Assembly (NCBI RefSeq): GCF_900112225.1
Contig: NZ_FOLD01000016.1
Coordinates: 1 to 64,000 of the forward strand
DNA from: Massilia yuzhufengensis
GTDB lineage: Bacteria; Pseudomonadota; Gammaproteobacteria; Burkholderiales; Burkholderiaceae_D
DNA: 64,000 nt
Reading direction: 5' to 3'
Made by a program: the position numbers and the translations under genes. Shown piece after piece: positions 46,498-56,008 of the stretch (the stretch's first letter is position 1; every line of letters starts with the position of its first letter). The notes below the pieces were generated by a model. The model was not told the DNA's origin and ran no database searches. It was given only the letters and a program-made list of their open reading frames with translations.

Positions 46498-47979
46498 ATG
46501 TCTCAGCAGGAAGGCGCCGGTACCCGTACCACCGGCCTGTTCGTCAATCCGGTCGGCCAGCGGCGCGCGCAGTTTCAGCACGCCTGCGCCGGCCTGTTCG
46601 ACGAACTGCGCGTTGCCGACGGCGCCGAAGCGGCGGCACTGCAGCTTGCGGCGCAGCCGGCCGGCCTCCTGGTGCTCGACCTCGACCGCTTCGACCTGGC
46701 CATCGACCTGCCGGCGCTGGGCCAGCTGGTGGCCGGACGCGCCGGCCAGCCGGTGCTGGCCCTGTGTCCGTTCACCAATGCGCGCTGGCTGCCCGCGCTG
46801 ATGGCCTTCGGCCCGCTGGAATACGCGATCGGGCCGCTGTCGCCTGAAGAAACCCGCAGCTACCTGCACGCCCGCCTGCAGAACGGCTTCACGCCGGCGC
46901 CTGCCGTTAGCCCCGCGGAAGCGGAACTGGCGGCGCTGCTGGCGGTGCGCAGCGGGGCCCAGCAGGCCCTGGCCGAGGCCGACGACACCATCCGCTTCGG
47001 CGAGCGCCTGTGCGCGGCCCTGCTGGGCTGGCCCGGCGTGGTGCACGCCGCGATGTTCCAGTTGCGCGGCGGCGGCGACCTGCGGCTCGAGGCGCAACAC
47101 GGGCAGCACCAGGGCGCGGCGGGCCTGGACCTGGCCCAGGTCCTGCAGCGCGGCGAGCGCCTGCTGCAGTCGCCGCTGCGCCATGCCTTCCCCGGCCTGC
47201 TGGCGGCGGCCAGCGGCGAGATGGCGCTGCTCGATGCGCCCGAAAAAGCCGGCGAGCCGGAACTGGCGCAAGCGCTGGGCGCGCATGGCGTGCGGATGGT
47301 GCTCGGCTTGCCGATCCCGGCCTCCGGCCCGGGCGCGCCGCGCGGCGCCCTGTGCCTGCTGTTCGATCATGCCCGTCCGTTCTCGCGCGCCCAGCTCACC
47401 GCCTTCGACGACCTGGCGCAGCTGGCCGCCTTCGGCCTGCGCATGGCCGAACTGATGCGCGAGAGCGAACAGCTGCTCGGGCGCGTCACCCACCTGGCGA
47501 CCACCGACGCCCTGACCGGCGTGGCCAACCGGCGCCATGGCGAATACCTGATGGAGCTGGAGATCAAGCGCGCGCGCCGCTACCGGCTGCCGCTGGCGCT
47601 GGTCGCCTTCGACATCGACCGCTTCCGCAACGTCAACGACACCTACGGCCACCCGGTCGGGGACATGGCCCTGCGCACCGTGGCCGACACCGCCCGCGCG
47701 CTGCTGCGTGCCAACGACGTGCTGGTGCGCTCGGGCGGCGAGGAGTTCCAGGTCATCGCCCCCCACACCAGCGCGATCGACGGCCTGAAGCTGGCCGAGA
47801 AACTGCGCGCGGCAATCGAGCAGGCCGAGATCCCCGGGTGCGACCATGTGACGGTGAGCCTGGGGGTGGCGCAGCTGGGGGAGACGGAATCGGGCGATTC
47901 GCTGGCGGTGCGGGTGAATGCGGCGCTGGTCAGGGCGAAGCGTGCAGGGCGCAATTGCGTGGAATTGGCGATGCAGTAG
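46498..47979 (+). CDS. Diguanylate cyclase with degenerate receiver and GAF-like sensor
   Basis: A 493-residue protein from ATG 46498, preceded by AGGGAG. N-terminal about 1-125 looks receiver-like but lacks a clear phospho-acceptor site (VLDLDRFD). A GAF-like region spans about 160-320. The GGDEF domain has active-site GGEEF at 413-417 and inhibitory site RAND at 404-407. It makes c-di-GMP; the receiver probably works without phosphorylation. A single-gene unit. Confidence 0.88.
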   Translation: MSQQEGAGTRTTGLFVNPVGQRRAQFQHACAGLFDELRVADGAEAAALQLAAQPAGLLVLDLDRFDLAIDLPALGQLVAGRAGQPVLALCPFTNARWLPALMAFGPLEYAIGPLSPEETRSYLHARLQNGFTPAPAVSPAEAELAALLAVRSGAQQALAEADDTIRFGERLCAALLGWPGVVHAAMFQLRGGGDLRLEAQHGQHQGAAGLDLAQVLQRGERLLQSPLRHAFPGLLAAASGEMALLDAPEKAGEPELAQALGAHGVRMVLGLPIPASGPGAPRGALCLLFDHARPFSRAQLTAFDDLAQLAAFGLRMAELMRESEQLLGRVTHLATTDALTGVANRRHGEYLMELEIKRARRYRLPLALVAFDIDRFRNVNDTYGHPVGDMALRTVADTARALLRANDVLVRSGGEEFQVIAPHTSAIDGLKLAEKLRAAIEQAEIPGCDHVTVSLGVAQLGETESGDSLAVRVNAALVRAKRAGRNCVELAMQ

Positions 47980-48180
47980 GCGTCGCGGCGGAGTTATTCA
48001 TTTAGCTGACCCGGAGACCGTCATTCCCGCGCAGGCGGAAACGACGGGCTAACAACGTCGAGTCGTGAGCGGAGTCATAGAGTCCGCGTACTCAATGCGA
48101 TCCACCCCGAGCACCGTTCATGACGCCGCCCCGCTGTGGTAGGCTATTGGCTTTTCTTTCAAGCAACACTCAGGTTCTTC
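47980..48180. other. Gap with a family A repeat
   Basis: A 200-bp spacer between two same-strand genes. A partial palindromic unit (CATTCCCGCGCAGGCGGAAA) lies at about 48023-48042. No promoter could be placed with confidence. Confidence 0.5.
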
Positions 48181-49815
48181 ATGCTCCACTGGCTGCAGCA
48201 CTACCGGCGTGCGATGCTGCCCGGCGATATCAGCGCCGGCATCGTCGTGGCGATGATGATGATCCCGCAGGGCATGGCCTATGCGCTGGTGGCGGGCTTG
48301 CCGCCGGTGGCCGGCATCTATGCCAGCATCGTGCCGCCGCTGCTGTATGCGCTGTTTGGCACCAGCAGCACCCAGTCGGTCGGCCCGATGGCGATCATCT
48401 CGCTGATGACGGCGTCCACCCTGGCGCCGCTGGCCGCGCCGGGCAGCGCGTTGTACGGCGTGCTGGCCGCGCAGCTGGCGCTGCTGTCGGGCGCCGTGCT
48501 GCTGGCCTGCGGCCTGCTGCGCATCGGCTTTCTCGCCAACTTCTTTTCCCGTCCCGTGATGAGCGGCTTCACCATTGGCTCGGCGCTGCTGATCGCCTGG
48601 GGCCAGCTGCGCCCGCTGGTCGGCGGCATGCCACCCGAGCTGCACCTGCCGAGCGCCCTGCTGGGCCTGGGGGCGCTCGCGCTGCTGGCGTGGTCGCGCA
48701 GCTATCTGGCCCCGGTGCTGCGCCGCGCCGGGATGGCGCCGGCGGCGGCCGATATCGGATCGAAGCTGGCGCCGATGCTGGTGGTGATCGGCGCCACCGC
48801 GCTGGTGGCGGCGCTGGGGCTGGACGCGCGCGGGGTCGCCACCACCGGCGCGGTGCCGGCCGGGCTGCCCGGGCTGAACCTGGCCACCTCCAGCGGGCAC
48901 TGGCAGGCGCTGTTGCAGCCGGCCCTGCTGATCGGCTTCATGGTGTTCCTGATCAGTATGTCCGGGGCCCAGGCGCTGGCGCTCAAGCGCGGCGAGAAAC
49001 TGAAAAGCAACCGCGAACTGGTGGGCCTGGGCGCGGCCAATATCGGCAGCGCGCTGTCGGGCGGCTTTCCGGTAACGGGCAGCATGTCGCGTTCGGCGGT
49101 CAATTTTTCGGCCGGCGCCAACAGCCAGCTGGCCAGCATCATCACGGCCGCGCTGCTGGCCCTGGCCCTGGTGGCGCCGAGCGGCTGGCTGGCGCTGCTG
49201 CCGCTGCCGGTGCTGGCAGCGACCATCATCGTCGCGGTGCTCGGCATGCTCGACCTGTCGCTGCTGCGCACCGCCTGGCGCTACGACCGCGCCGACGCCG
49301 CGGCCTTGCTGGCCACCGCCAGCGGGGTGCTGGTATTGGGGGTGGAGGCGGGCGTGGTGGTGGGCGTGGCGCTGTCGATGGGCGCGCTGATCTGGCGCGC
49401 CAGCCGGCCGCACATTGCGGTGCTGGGACGCATCCCGGGCTCCGAACACTTCCGCAACATCGACCGCTATTCGACCGAGACCGCGCCGGGCCTGCTGATG
49501 CTGCGGATCGACGCCGGCCTGTTCTTCGGCAATGTCGAAGCGGTGAACGAACGCATCGAAGACGAACTGGCCGCGCATCCGGCCACCCGCCACCTGGTGC
49601 TGGTGCTGTCGGCGGTGAACGCGATCGACACCTCGGCGCTGTTCGGGCTGGCCGAACTGAATACCTCGCTGAAGCAGCGCGGGGTGCTGCTGCACCTGGC
49701 TGAAGTGAAGGGGCCGGTGATGGACCGGCTCAAGGAAAGCAGCCTGCTGCAGGCGCTGCACGGACGGCTGTTCCTGAGCGCGGCGAAAGCCTGGGACGAC
49801 CTGGTCGACAGTTAA
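48181..49815 (+). CDS. SulP/SLC26-family anion transporter with STAS domain
   Basis: A 544-residue protein from ATG 48181. About twelve hydrophobic segments (1-410) with the SulP signature MMIPQGMAYALVAGLPPVAG and the conserved GGFPVTGSMSRSAVNF. A cytoplasmic STAS domain (about 440-540) carries VLSAVNAIDTSALFGL. It moves sulfate, bicarbonate or an organic dicarboxylate; the substrate cannot be told from sequence. No adjacent carbonic anhydrase or sulfate genes. Confidence 0.9.
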   Translation: MLHWLQHYRRAMLPGDISAGIVVAMMMIPQGMAYALVAGLPPVAGIYASIVPPLLYALFGTSSTQSVGPMAIISLMTASTLAPLAAPGSALYGVLAAQLALLSGAVLLACGLLRIGFLANFFSRPVMSGFTIGSALLIAWGQLRPLVGGMPPELHLPSALLGLGALALLAWSRSYLAPVLRRAGMAPAAADIGSKLAPMLVVIGATALVAALGLDARGVATTGAVPAGLPGLNLATSSGHWQALLQPALLIGFMVFLISMSGAQALALKRGEKLKSNRELVGLGAANIGSALSGGFPVTGSMSRSAVNFSAGANSQLASIITAALLALALVAPSGWLALLPLPVLAATIIVAVLGMLDLSLLRTAWRYDRADAAALLATASGVLVLGVEAGVVVGVALSMGALIWRASRPHIAVLGRIPGSEHFRNIDRYSTETAPGLLMLRIDAGLFFGNVEAVNERIEDELAAHPATRHLVLVLSAVNAIDTSALFGLAELNTSLKQRGVLLHLAEVKGPVMDRLKESSLLQALHGRLFLSAAKAWDDLVDS

Positions 49816-50038
49816 GAAATTTTTATTCTTCTTGGAATCAGGTAAGAATTTTTTAATAAGTCTTTCGCTTGAGCTAGATCAAGACTCGGCCAACAACCCC
49901 GCGCAAGGATGCTTTCCAGACACATTCGTATTGACCTCAACTAGCCCGGCCACTAGCATTGTTTCAGCGCAGAACTAACTTAGTGGAACTGGCCCTTGGC
50001 GGCGATCCGCATCGCGCGTGAACCCACGAGGGGCAGGG
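49816..50038. other. Promoter region of the DUF1302 gene
   Basis: A 223-bp spacer with an AT-rich left end and an Anr/FNR-like box. No clear -10/-35 pair was found. Confidence 0.45.
49869..49882. promoter_or_regulatory. Anr/FNR-like binding site
   Basis: TTGAGCTAGATCAA matches the TTGAT-N4-ATCAA consensus at nine of ten positions. It is 157 bp upstream of the DUF1302 gene start, suggesting oxygen control. Confidence 0.5.
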
Positions 50039-51823
50039 ATGAACGGAAACACGACGCCGGCGACGCGGATCGCCATTCGCAGGACAGCTCTATCCGTAGC
50101 GCTCGCCGCGGCCTTGGCGGGCCCCGTCCAGGCTGCAACAGTCCACGCCAGTGGCCGTATCGTGGCTGGTAACGTCTACCGGGTACAGGAGCGCGACCCC
50201 CACTTGCTGACCGGCGTCAATGCGGCCGAGATGGGGCTGGTCGGCTATGGCAGCGGCGGCAACGCCGACGATGCCAACTCCAACTACGCCAAGGGCGACG
50301 CCGCCTCGCGCGCGCTCAGGGCGCTGCTGGACCTGTCCGCCACCAGCGGCGACTGGTCGGCCTTCGTGCGCGTGAAGGCCTGGCGCGACGCCGGGCTCGC
50401 CCACGATGGCCGGCCCTGGGGGAATGTCCCGAACGGCTATGTGGCTGGCCTGCCCTTGTCGGACAGCGGGGCCCCGCGCCTGACACGCTTTTCCGGCGTG
50501 GCCCTGGTCGATGCCTGGGTGCAGGCCAGCGCCATGCTGGGGGAGGCGCCGGTGCTGGCGCGCCTGGGCCAGCAATCGCTGCGCTGGGGCGAGCAGTCGC
50601 TCACGCCCGGTGGACTTGAGTCGCTCAACCCGCGCGACATGCCGGGCCTGCACCGCGCGGCGCCGGTTGTCAGCGAAACCATCGTGCCGCGCCCGATGCT
50701 GTTCGGACGCGTCGAACCCATTTCCGGCCTCGTATTCGAGGGCTATGTCCAGGCCAGTTTCCGCCCGACCGCGCTGGACCAGTGCGGCACACTGTGGTCG
50801 ATGAGCGACTATGTGGTGAGCGGCTGCGACAAGGTCATGTCCGGCAACCCGCAGGTAAGCGACCGCGCCCGCCAGCCGATCCGCGCCTACAAGAAGCGGG
50901 TGGCGACGCCGGAACCCTCAAGCAAGGAATTCGGCGTCGGGGTGACCTGGGAGCCAGGCGCGCCGGGCACCGAGGTGGGCCTGTACCACGCCCGCTATCA
51001 CGCCCGTAGCGCGCTGCCCGGCCTGCGCCGCACCCTGCGTCCCAACGGGCCGGCCTTGATTGCAGGCGACCCGGATGGGCGCAACATGGCCTATTTCACC
51101 GAATATCCCGAAGGCCTGCGCATCAGCGCGATCACCCTGTCGCGCAAGCGCGGCGCCAGCACCGTGTACGGCGAGTTCTCGCACCGCCCCGGCGTGCCCT
51201 TCATGCTGGCGCCGGGCGACGTGATCCCGCCCTTCATGAGCCCCACCATCGCGTCGCCGCTGCGCGCGCGCGCCGACGCCGTTCCGCCCGGCGGCTTCTT
51301 CCGCGGCTACGACCTGTATGCGATGCTGCAGGTGCAGGCCGGGGTGCGGCGCGAATGGGTGCTGGGCGGCCTGGCGATGGGAGGCGCCATGGAAGTGGTG
51401 GGCAAGCACGCGCGCGGCCTGCCCGATCCTTCGGTGATGCGCTACGGTCGTGCGGATATCTTCGGCGTCGGCGCAGTCAACGGGGGCTGCCTGGTGACCA
51501 CCGGCGACGCTGCGCGCCAGTGCAGCCTGCGCGGCTACGCCACGCCGAACGCCTGGGGCTACCGGCTGCGGCTGGACGCACGGCTGCCGGACCTGGCGCC
51601 GCAGCTGGCCGGCAGCGCCAGCGCGCTGTTCGTCCATGACGTGAAAGGCTGGTCGGGCGACCTGCTGCTCAATGAAGGGCGCAAGTCGGCGAACCTGACG
51701 CTGCGCTTCGAATACCGCCAGCGCTACCTGCTGGAGCTGGGCTACCAGCCGTCCTGGGGAGGGGACTACAACCAGGCGGCCGATCGCGATACGGCGTCGT
51801 TCGCGGCCGGGTTGCGGTTCTGA
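50039..51823 (+). CDS. DUF1302-family exported protein
   Basis: A 594-residue protein from ATG 50039, preceded by GGGGCAGGG. A signal peptide (about 1-33, ending VQAA) is followed by a large beta-rich protein. Family features include DAWVQAS, RLGQQSLRWGEQS, NPRDMPGLHRA, and a C-terminal aromatic ending in AAGLRF typical of outer-membrane barrels. DUF1302 proteins often occur near DUF1329 proteins and RND-type transporters of hydrophobic compounds; none is seen here. Function unknown. Confidence 0.82.
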   Translation: MNGNTTPATRIAIRRTALSVALAAALAGPVQAATVHASGRIVAGNVYRVQERDPHLLTGVNAAEMGLVGYGSGGNADDANSNYAKGDAASRALRALLDLSATSGDWSAFVRVKAWRDAGLAHDGRPWGNVPNGYVAGLPLSDSGAPRLTRFSGVALVDAWVQASAMLGEAPVLARLGQQSLRWGEQSLTPGGLESLNPRDMPGLHRAAPVVSETIVPRPMLFGRVEPISGLVFEGYVQASFRPTALDQCGTLWSMSDYVVSGCDKVMSGNPQVSDRARQPIRAYKKRVATPEPSSKEFGVGVTWEPGAPGTEVGLYHARYHARSALPGLRRTLRPNGPALIAGDPDGRNMAYFTEYPEGLRISAITLSRKRGASTVYGEFSHRPGVPFMLAPGDVIPPFMSPTIASPLRARADAVPPGGFFRGYDLYAMLQVQAGVRREWVLGGLAMGGAMEVVGKHARGLPDPSVMRYGRADIFGVGAVNGGCLVTTGDAARQCSLRGYATPNAWGYRLRLDARLPDLAPQLAGSASALFVHDVKGWSGDLLLNEGRKSANLTLRFEYRQRYLLELGYQPSWGGDYNQAADRDTASFAAGLRF

Positions 51824-51829
51824 GAAGCC

Positions 51830-52471
51830 TCAGGCCTTGCGGCGCTGCGGCTCGGCCGGGTCGCGCGGCGGCGCCAGCTTGATCGGCGCGGCCTGGTCGG
51901 GATAGCGCGCCTGGCGGCCCGCATATACGGCGGCGATGGCTGCCATGTCGGTGTCGGCGTCGCCGCTGAGCATCAAGGTGTCGACCACGCTCAGGACCTT
52001 GGTGCCGTAGTCGATGTACACCAGCAGCAGCGGCACCTTGGCGGTCGTGGCCAGGTGGTAGAAGCCGCTCTTCCAGTGCGGGCGGTAGCTGCGCGTGCCT
52101 TCCGGCGTGATGCCGATCCAGCACCAGTCCGAGTCCAGCATGGTCTTGGCCAGTTGGCGCGTCGCGCCCATCGAGGCGCGGCGGTCGATCGGGATGCCGC
52201 CCCAGTAGCGCATGATGGCGCCCATCGGGCCGCGGAACAGCGAATCCTTGGCGATCCAGCGGAACTTCAGGCCGATCGCCCATTTGCCAAGCAGGCCGAC
52301 GGGGAAATCCCAGTTCGAGGTGTGCGGATACACCACCGCGATCCCGTGCGCTCCCGGCAGGGGTTTGAAGCGCAGCTTCCAGCCGGCCAGCTGGAGCAGG
52401 CGCAGCGCGGTGCGCTGGCCCCAGGTGGGAAGGTCTGCCGCTTGCAGCATGTAGTCGCGCGTGGCGCTCAT
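51830..52471 (-). CDS. Lysophospholipid acyltransferase family protein (PlsC-like)
   Basis: A 213-residue protein from ATG 52471 with GGAG upstream. The acyltransferase HxxxxD motif is PHTSNWD (His50, Asp55), followed by the glycerol-phosphate site region GGIPIDRR and a PEGTRSY motif. It transfers an acyl chain to a lysophospholipid or related acceptor at the inner membrane. It converges on the DUF1302 gene with a 6-bp gap. Confidence 0.88.
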   Translation of the reverse strand: MSATRDYMLQAADLPTWGQRTALRLLQLAGWKLRFKPLPGAHGIAVVYPHTSNWDFPVGLLGKWAIGLKFRWIAKDSLFRGPMGAIMRYWGGIPIDRRASMGATRQLAKTMLDSDWCWIGITPEGTRSYRPHWKSGFYHLATTAKVPLLLVYIDYGTKVLSVVDTLMLSGDADTDMAAIAAVYAGRQARYPDQAAPIKLAPPRDPAEPQRRKA

Positions 52472-52662
52472 TGGGTCTCCGTCGCTGTTCAAGATCTTGT
52501 GCTCCGCTCGTCTTTTTCCCGCGATTGGGTGTTTCTGCTGGAAAATAAGCGACGAATTCTATAGCGAGCAGGGGCATGGAACAAGCAAAAATGCTGGTGC
52601 CAGTCATGAGCTGTGGTTATCATGCTGCTTCAATTCAGGCAATATTGAAGGGAATTCATCGG

Positions 52663-53010
52663 ATGGATATCACGATTTACCATAACCAGCGCTGCGGCAC
52701 CTCGCGCAATACCCTGGCGGCGATCCGCGAGGCCGGGCACGAACCGCAGGTGGTGGACTACCTGGCCACGCCGCCATCGCGCGCGCAGCTGCAGGCGATG
52801 ATCGGGGCTGCGGGCCTGGGCGTGCTTGAGGCAGTGCGCAGCAAGGAGGCCCTGTTCACCGAACTCGGGCTGGATGCGCCGGGCGTGGGGGACGACGCGC
52901 TGCTGGACGCGATGGTGGCCCACCCGGTGCTGATCAACCGCCCGTTCGTGGTCACGCCGAAGGGCGTGCGGCTATGCCGGCCAGTGGAGCTGGTGAACGA
53001 GATCTTGTAA
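52663..53010 (+). CDS. arsC: ArsC-like arsenate reductase (glutaredoxin-dependent type)
   Basis: A 115-residue protein from ATG 52663; the longer ORF has no Shine-Dalgarno or conserved extension. Catalytic Cys11 in NQRCGTSRNTL, and conserved NRPFVVTPKG near residue 87. This is the ArsC/Spx thioredoxin fold; it would reduce arsenate to arsenite with glutaredoxin. No ars transporter is adjacent, and the ArsR gene at 60.7 kb is not linked, so a non-arsenate role for the ArsC/YfgD subgroup is possible. Confidence 0.85.
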   Translation: MDITIYHNQRCGTSRNTLAAIREAGHEPQVVDYLATPPSRAQLQAMIGAAGLGVLEAVRSKEALFTELGLDAPGVGDDALLDAMVAHPVLINRPFVVTPKGVRLCRPVELVNEIL

Positions 53011-53034
53011 AGGCAGGGGGGGCTGCCCGGCGCG

Positions 53035-54243
53035 CTAGTGCACCCCAGGCGACGGCACGCCCGCCGGTTCCGACTCGGTATACGGTACCGCGCCGATATC
53101 GGTTTCGCGCCGCGGGCGCATGGCGATGCCGTCCTTGGCGTCGGCCGGGATGCCCTTGCCGATGGCCGGCGAACCCGGCTGCAGGCGGAAGTCGGGCGCG
53201 GCGACCGTGCGGCCGTAGTCGGCGAACAGCGGCTGTGCGCTGACGGTGCCGCTGTGCTGGCGCCCGGCCGCCAGTTTCCAGTCGCCGCCCGCGTTCTGGA
53301 ACACCAGGTTGTTGCGGTAGCTGATGTTGGCGCCGATCGCGCCCTGCTCGAGGATGCCGTGGCCGTTGTCGTAGACGATGTTGTTCATCGTATGCGTATG
53401 GTCGTTCGGCCCCTTGCTGTGATAAAAATCGCCGCCGCCGACCACGATGCCGGTGCCGCAGGCAGCCACCGTGTTGCCGCGGATGGTGACGTGGCTGGCG
53501 TCGTGCCACAGGTGGATGCCGGCGCCCGAGGCCCGGTAGATGATGTTGTCGCGCACGCTGGCCGTGGTGCTGACGTAGATGCCGTGCATGTAGCGGCATT
53601 CCGGCGGGCCGATGTCGTGCACGTGGTTGCCGGCCACTTCGGCGTCGTTGCCCTTGTAGTAGCTGTCGATGCCGATGCCGGCGCCGCCCTTCGCTTCGCA
53701 GGGCACGTCGTTGCCGATGTGGTGGATGTGGTTGTGGTGGATGCCGTTGTGCGAGCCGCCGTTATAGATGCCGCTGAGCCATTTCATGCCGCTCTGGTAC
53801 TGGCCGCCGTCGACCTCGAAGCCGACGATGTCGAGGTAGTTGGCGCGGTTGTCCCAGGCCGCCGGCTGGCGCGAATCGAGCGGCGGCACCAGCCGCGCGC
53901 CGCCGCGCTCGGTGGATTCGAATACGATGCGCGCCTCGGCCGTGCCATGGGTGGCGGTGCGCACGCCGCCGAAATACGTGCCGGGCGCCACATGCACCGT
54001 GGTGCCGGGCGTGACGGCCTGGGCGGCGCGTGTGAGGGTGCGGAAGGGCTCGTCGCGGGTGCCGGGATTGCTGTCAGAGCCCGACGGCGCGACGTACAGG
54101 TGGGTACGCACCAGTTCCGGGATAACGAGGTCTTCCTGCCCGGGCTCGCGCAGGCGGCAGCCGGACAGCAGCACGGCAAGGACCAGCGCGCCGAACAGCG
54201 CGATGAGCCAGGTACGGACTATGATCGATTGGTGGCGCAACAT
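53035..54243 (-). CDS. Right-handed parallel beta-helix lipoprotein
   Basis: About 402 residues with a lipoprotein signal (LVLAVLLSGC lipobox). It opens with HLYVAPSGSDSNPGT, typical of DUF1565/pectate lyase-like surface proteins, followed by repeating beta-helix turns rich in Asn, His and Gly (GSHNGIHHNHIHHIG). Polysaccharide binding or cleavage is likely. The start is uncertain among ATG 54246, ATG 54243 and TTG 54240, because GAGGGA abuts the first ATG. Confidence 0.8.
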   Translation of the reverse strand: MLRHQSIIVRTWLIALFGALVLAVLLSGCRLREPGQEDLVIPELVRTHLYVAPSGSDSNPGTRDEPFRTLTRAAQAVTPGTTVHVAPGTYFGGVRTATHGTAEARIVFESTERGGARLVPPLDSRQPAAWDNRANYLDIVGFEVDGGQYQSGMKWLSGIYNGGSHNGIHHNHIHHIGNDVPCEAKGGAGIGIDSYYKGNDAEVAGNHVHDIGPPECRYMHGIYVSTTASVRDNIIYRASGAGIHLWHDASHVTIRGNTVAACGTGIVVGGGDFYHSKGPNDHTHTMNNIVYDNGHGILEQGAIGANISYRNNLVFQNAGGDWKLAAGRQHSGTVSAQPLFADYGRTVAAPDFRLQPGSPAIGKGIPADAKDGIAMRPRRETDIGAVPYTESEPAGVPSPGVH

Positions 54244-54355
54244 CATTCCCTCGTCGCAGCGAATGTGACAAGGCCAGTCTGACCCGGCACAAGCCGGAGG
54301 GGGGCCGGTTGCCTCAATGTCTACTTTGAGCCTGCTCAACACGCCGCGCCGCTCA

Positions 54356-54838
54356 CTACGGCTGCACCACCGCCGCCATGTAGGTATCCACGAATTCGGC
54401 CGGCATGCGGCGCGCCCGGCCACTGCTTACCTCGATGCAGACCAGGTCCCAGCGCCCGCGCAGGACGGTGGCGCCGTCGCTGTCGCGCACCAGCTGGAAG
54501 CGCCGCTCCATGGCCAGCCGGCCATCGCCCGCCACCAGCCAGGTGGCCAGCGTCAAGGCTTCGCCCAGCAGGGTTGGCAGCAAGTAATCGTATTCTCCGC
54601 GCCGGATCGCCATCGCGCGGTCAAGGCGCCGGTAGTCGTCCAGGTCCAGGCCGAGCTGTTCCGAATGGGCCCAGCCGGCCTGTTCGCACCAGCGCACGTA
54701 GACGGCATTGTTGGTGTGCGCTAACCCGTCGATGTCGCCGGAGCAGGGCGTGACGCGAAACAGGAAGGGGTTCGGATAATCCCAGGGCAATGGTGGCCTC
54801 GTGCTGCGTGGCGCGGCACGCGGCCGCGGGAGCGCCAT
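54356..54838 (-). CDS. Acyl-CoA thioesterase (4HBT hotdog fold)
   Basis: A 160-residue protein starting at ATG 54838, 13 bp after the stop of the upstream phosphodiesterase gene. The hotdog motif GDIDGLAHTNNAVYVRWCEQA holds the catalytic Asp/Asn region, followed by the LLPTLLGEALTLATW strand. It hydrolyses acyl-CoA thioesters; substrate unknown. The longer ORF covers shadow sequence and is not used. Confidence 0.82.
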   Translation of the reverse strand: MALPRPRAAPRSTRPPLPWDYPNPFLFRVTPCSGDIDGLAHTNNAVYVRWCEQAGWAHSEQLGLDLDDYRRLDRAMAIRRGEYDYLLPTLLGEALTLATWLVAGDGRLAMERRFQLVRDSDGATVLRGRWDLVCIEVSSGRARRMPAEFVDTYMAAVVQP

Positions 54839-54851
54839 TGTACCGCCGCCG

Positions 54852-55697
54852 CTATTCCAGCTCGACCAGCAGGGCCTGGTGGTCGGAGCCTTGCTCGCTC
54901 GCGTCCACCCGCACACGGCGCACGCGCCCGGCCAGGTCGGCGCTGGCGAACACATAGTCGAAAGTAAATGGCGCCGTGGCATCCGGGTTCTGGTCATGCA
55001 GGCCCACGGTGGGTGCGTGGCGGCGGCCGGGCTGGGCCAGCTGCCAGCAGTCGCGCCAGGGCTGCACGCCGTCGCCGAAGGGTGCGAGCAGGCGCTGGTG
55101 TTCGGGCGAGCCCGGCAGCATGTTGAAGTCCCCGGCGAGCAGCGCCGGCATGGCGCGCGGCGGCGCTGCGAAGGGCCCATGCCCGGGCGCGGGCGCGCAG
55201 CGCGCGTGCAGGCTGGCTTCGCGGTGCAGCTCGCGCAGGCGCTCGACCTGGGCCATGCGCTGGCGCTGCGAGAACACCTCCAGGTGGACGCTGGCCACGC
55301 GCAGCAGCCCGCCTGGCGCGGCCACGGTGAGTTCGAGCGCCGCGCGCGGCATGCTCATGACGTCGGGCTCGGCCGGCCAGGGCAGGGAATGGCGCAGCGC
55401 GTGCAGGACCGGGTGGCGCGAGAACATCATGATGCCGAAGCGGCGCCGCATAGCGGCCGGGCCCTGCGGCGAGACGGTGTCGCAGGCGATGGCGCTGATG
55501 CCGGTATAGCCGGGCAGGCGCTGGCGCAGCATGGCGAACTGGTCATCCAACCCGGGCGCATAGCCGCTCGAGACTTCCTGCACACAGAGCACGTCAAAAC
55601 TGCAGAAGCGGTCAAGGCAGGCAATGATACGGTCGAGGTCGGTCTTGCCGTCCGGACTGCGGCCAGACTGGATGTTCCAGGTGACAAGCTTGAACAT
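54852..55697 (-). CDS. Endonuclease/exonuclease/phosphatase (EEP) family protein
   Basis: A 281-residue protein from ATG 55697 with AAAGGA upstream. EEP motifs: WNIQSG near the N-terminus, QEVSSGYA, HLEVFSQRQR, LAGDFNMLPGS and SDHQALLVELE at the C-terminus. It is a metal-dependent phosphodiesterase, acting on nucleic acid or a phospholipid. No signal peptide. Probably co-transcribed with the thioesterase. Confidence 0.88.
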   Translation of the reverse strand: MFKLVTWNIQSGRSPDGKTDLDRIIACLDRFCSFDVLCVQEVSSGYAPGLDDQFAMLRQRLPGYTGISAIACDTVSPQGPAAMRRRFGIMMFSRHPVLHALRHSLPWPAEPDVMSMPRAALELTVAAPGGLLRVASVHLEVFSQRQRMAQVERLRELHREASLHARCAPAPGHGPFAAPPRAMPALLAGDFNMLPGSPEHQRLLAPFGDGVQPWRDCWQLAQPGRRHAPTVGLHDQNPDATAPFTFDYVFASADLAGRVRRVRVDASEQGSDHQALLVELE

Positions 55698-56008
55698 GCG
55701 GGTCCTTTCACGAGTCTTCAGGCTAGCGCGCACCCATGGGCGCAGGCTTGAAGCAGCGCAGGTGGCCGATTGGAGGCACGGTGTTTACGATGATCCTTCT
55801 GCCGTACCTGCCGCAGAACCTTGACGTGATGTTGGAGGGAAGTAGCCTGCGCGGAAGTTTCGAGAGCAGGGAGGCCTGCGAGGCGGCCGGAATCGTGCGT
55901 GCCCCGGCCCAACGGCATTCTTATCATGGCCCGTAGGGTGGTCGGCTTCGCCGACCACCCTACGGGATTTCGCTATTCGGTGCCCGCAATCACGGGAGCA
56001 GGCCCTAG
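55698..56008. other. Intergenic gap with a family B hairpin
   Basis: About 310 bp. Apart from the perfect palindrome at 55930-55966 no coding or promoter feature is credible. Confidence 0.5.
55930..55966. repeat. Perfect palindromic repeat (family B)
   Basis: A 16-bp perfect stem CCCGTAGGGTGGTCGG / CCGACCACCCTACGGG with CTTCG loop. The same core forms the pair at 13503-13603. Confidence 0.85.
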
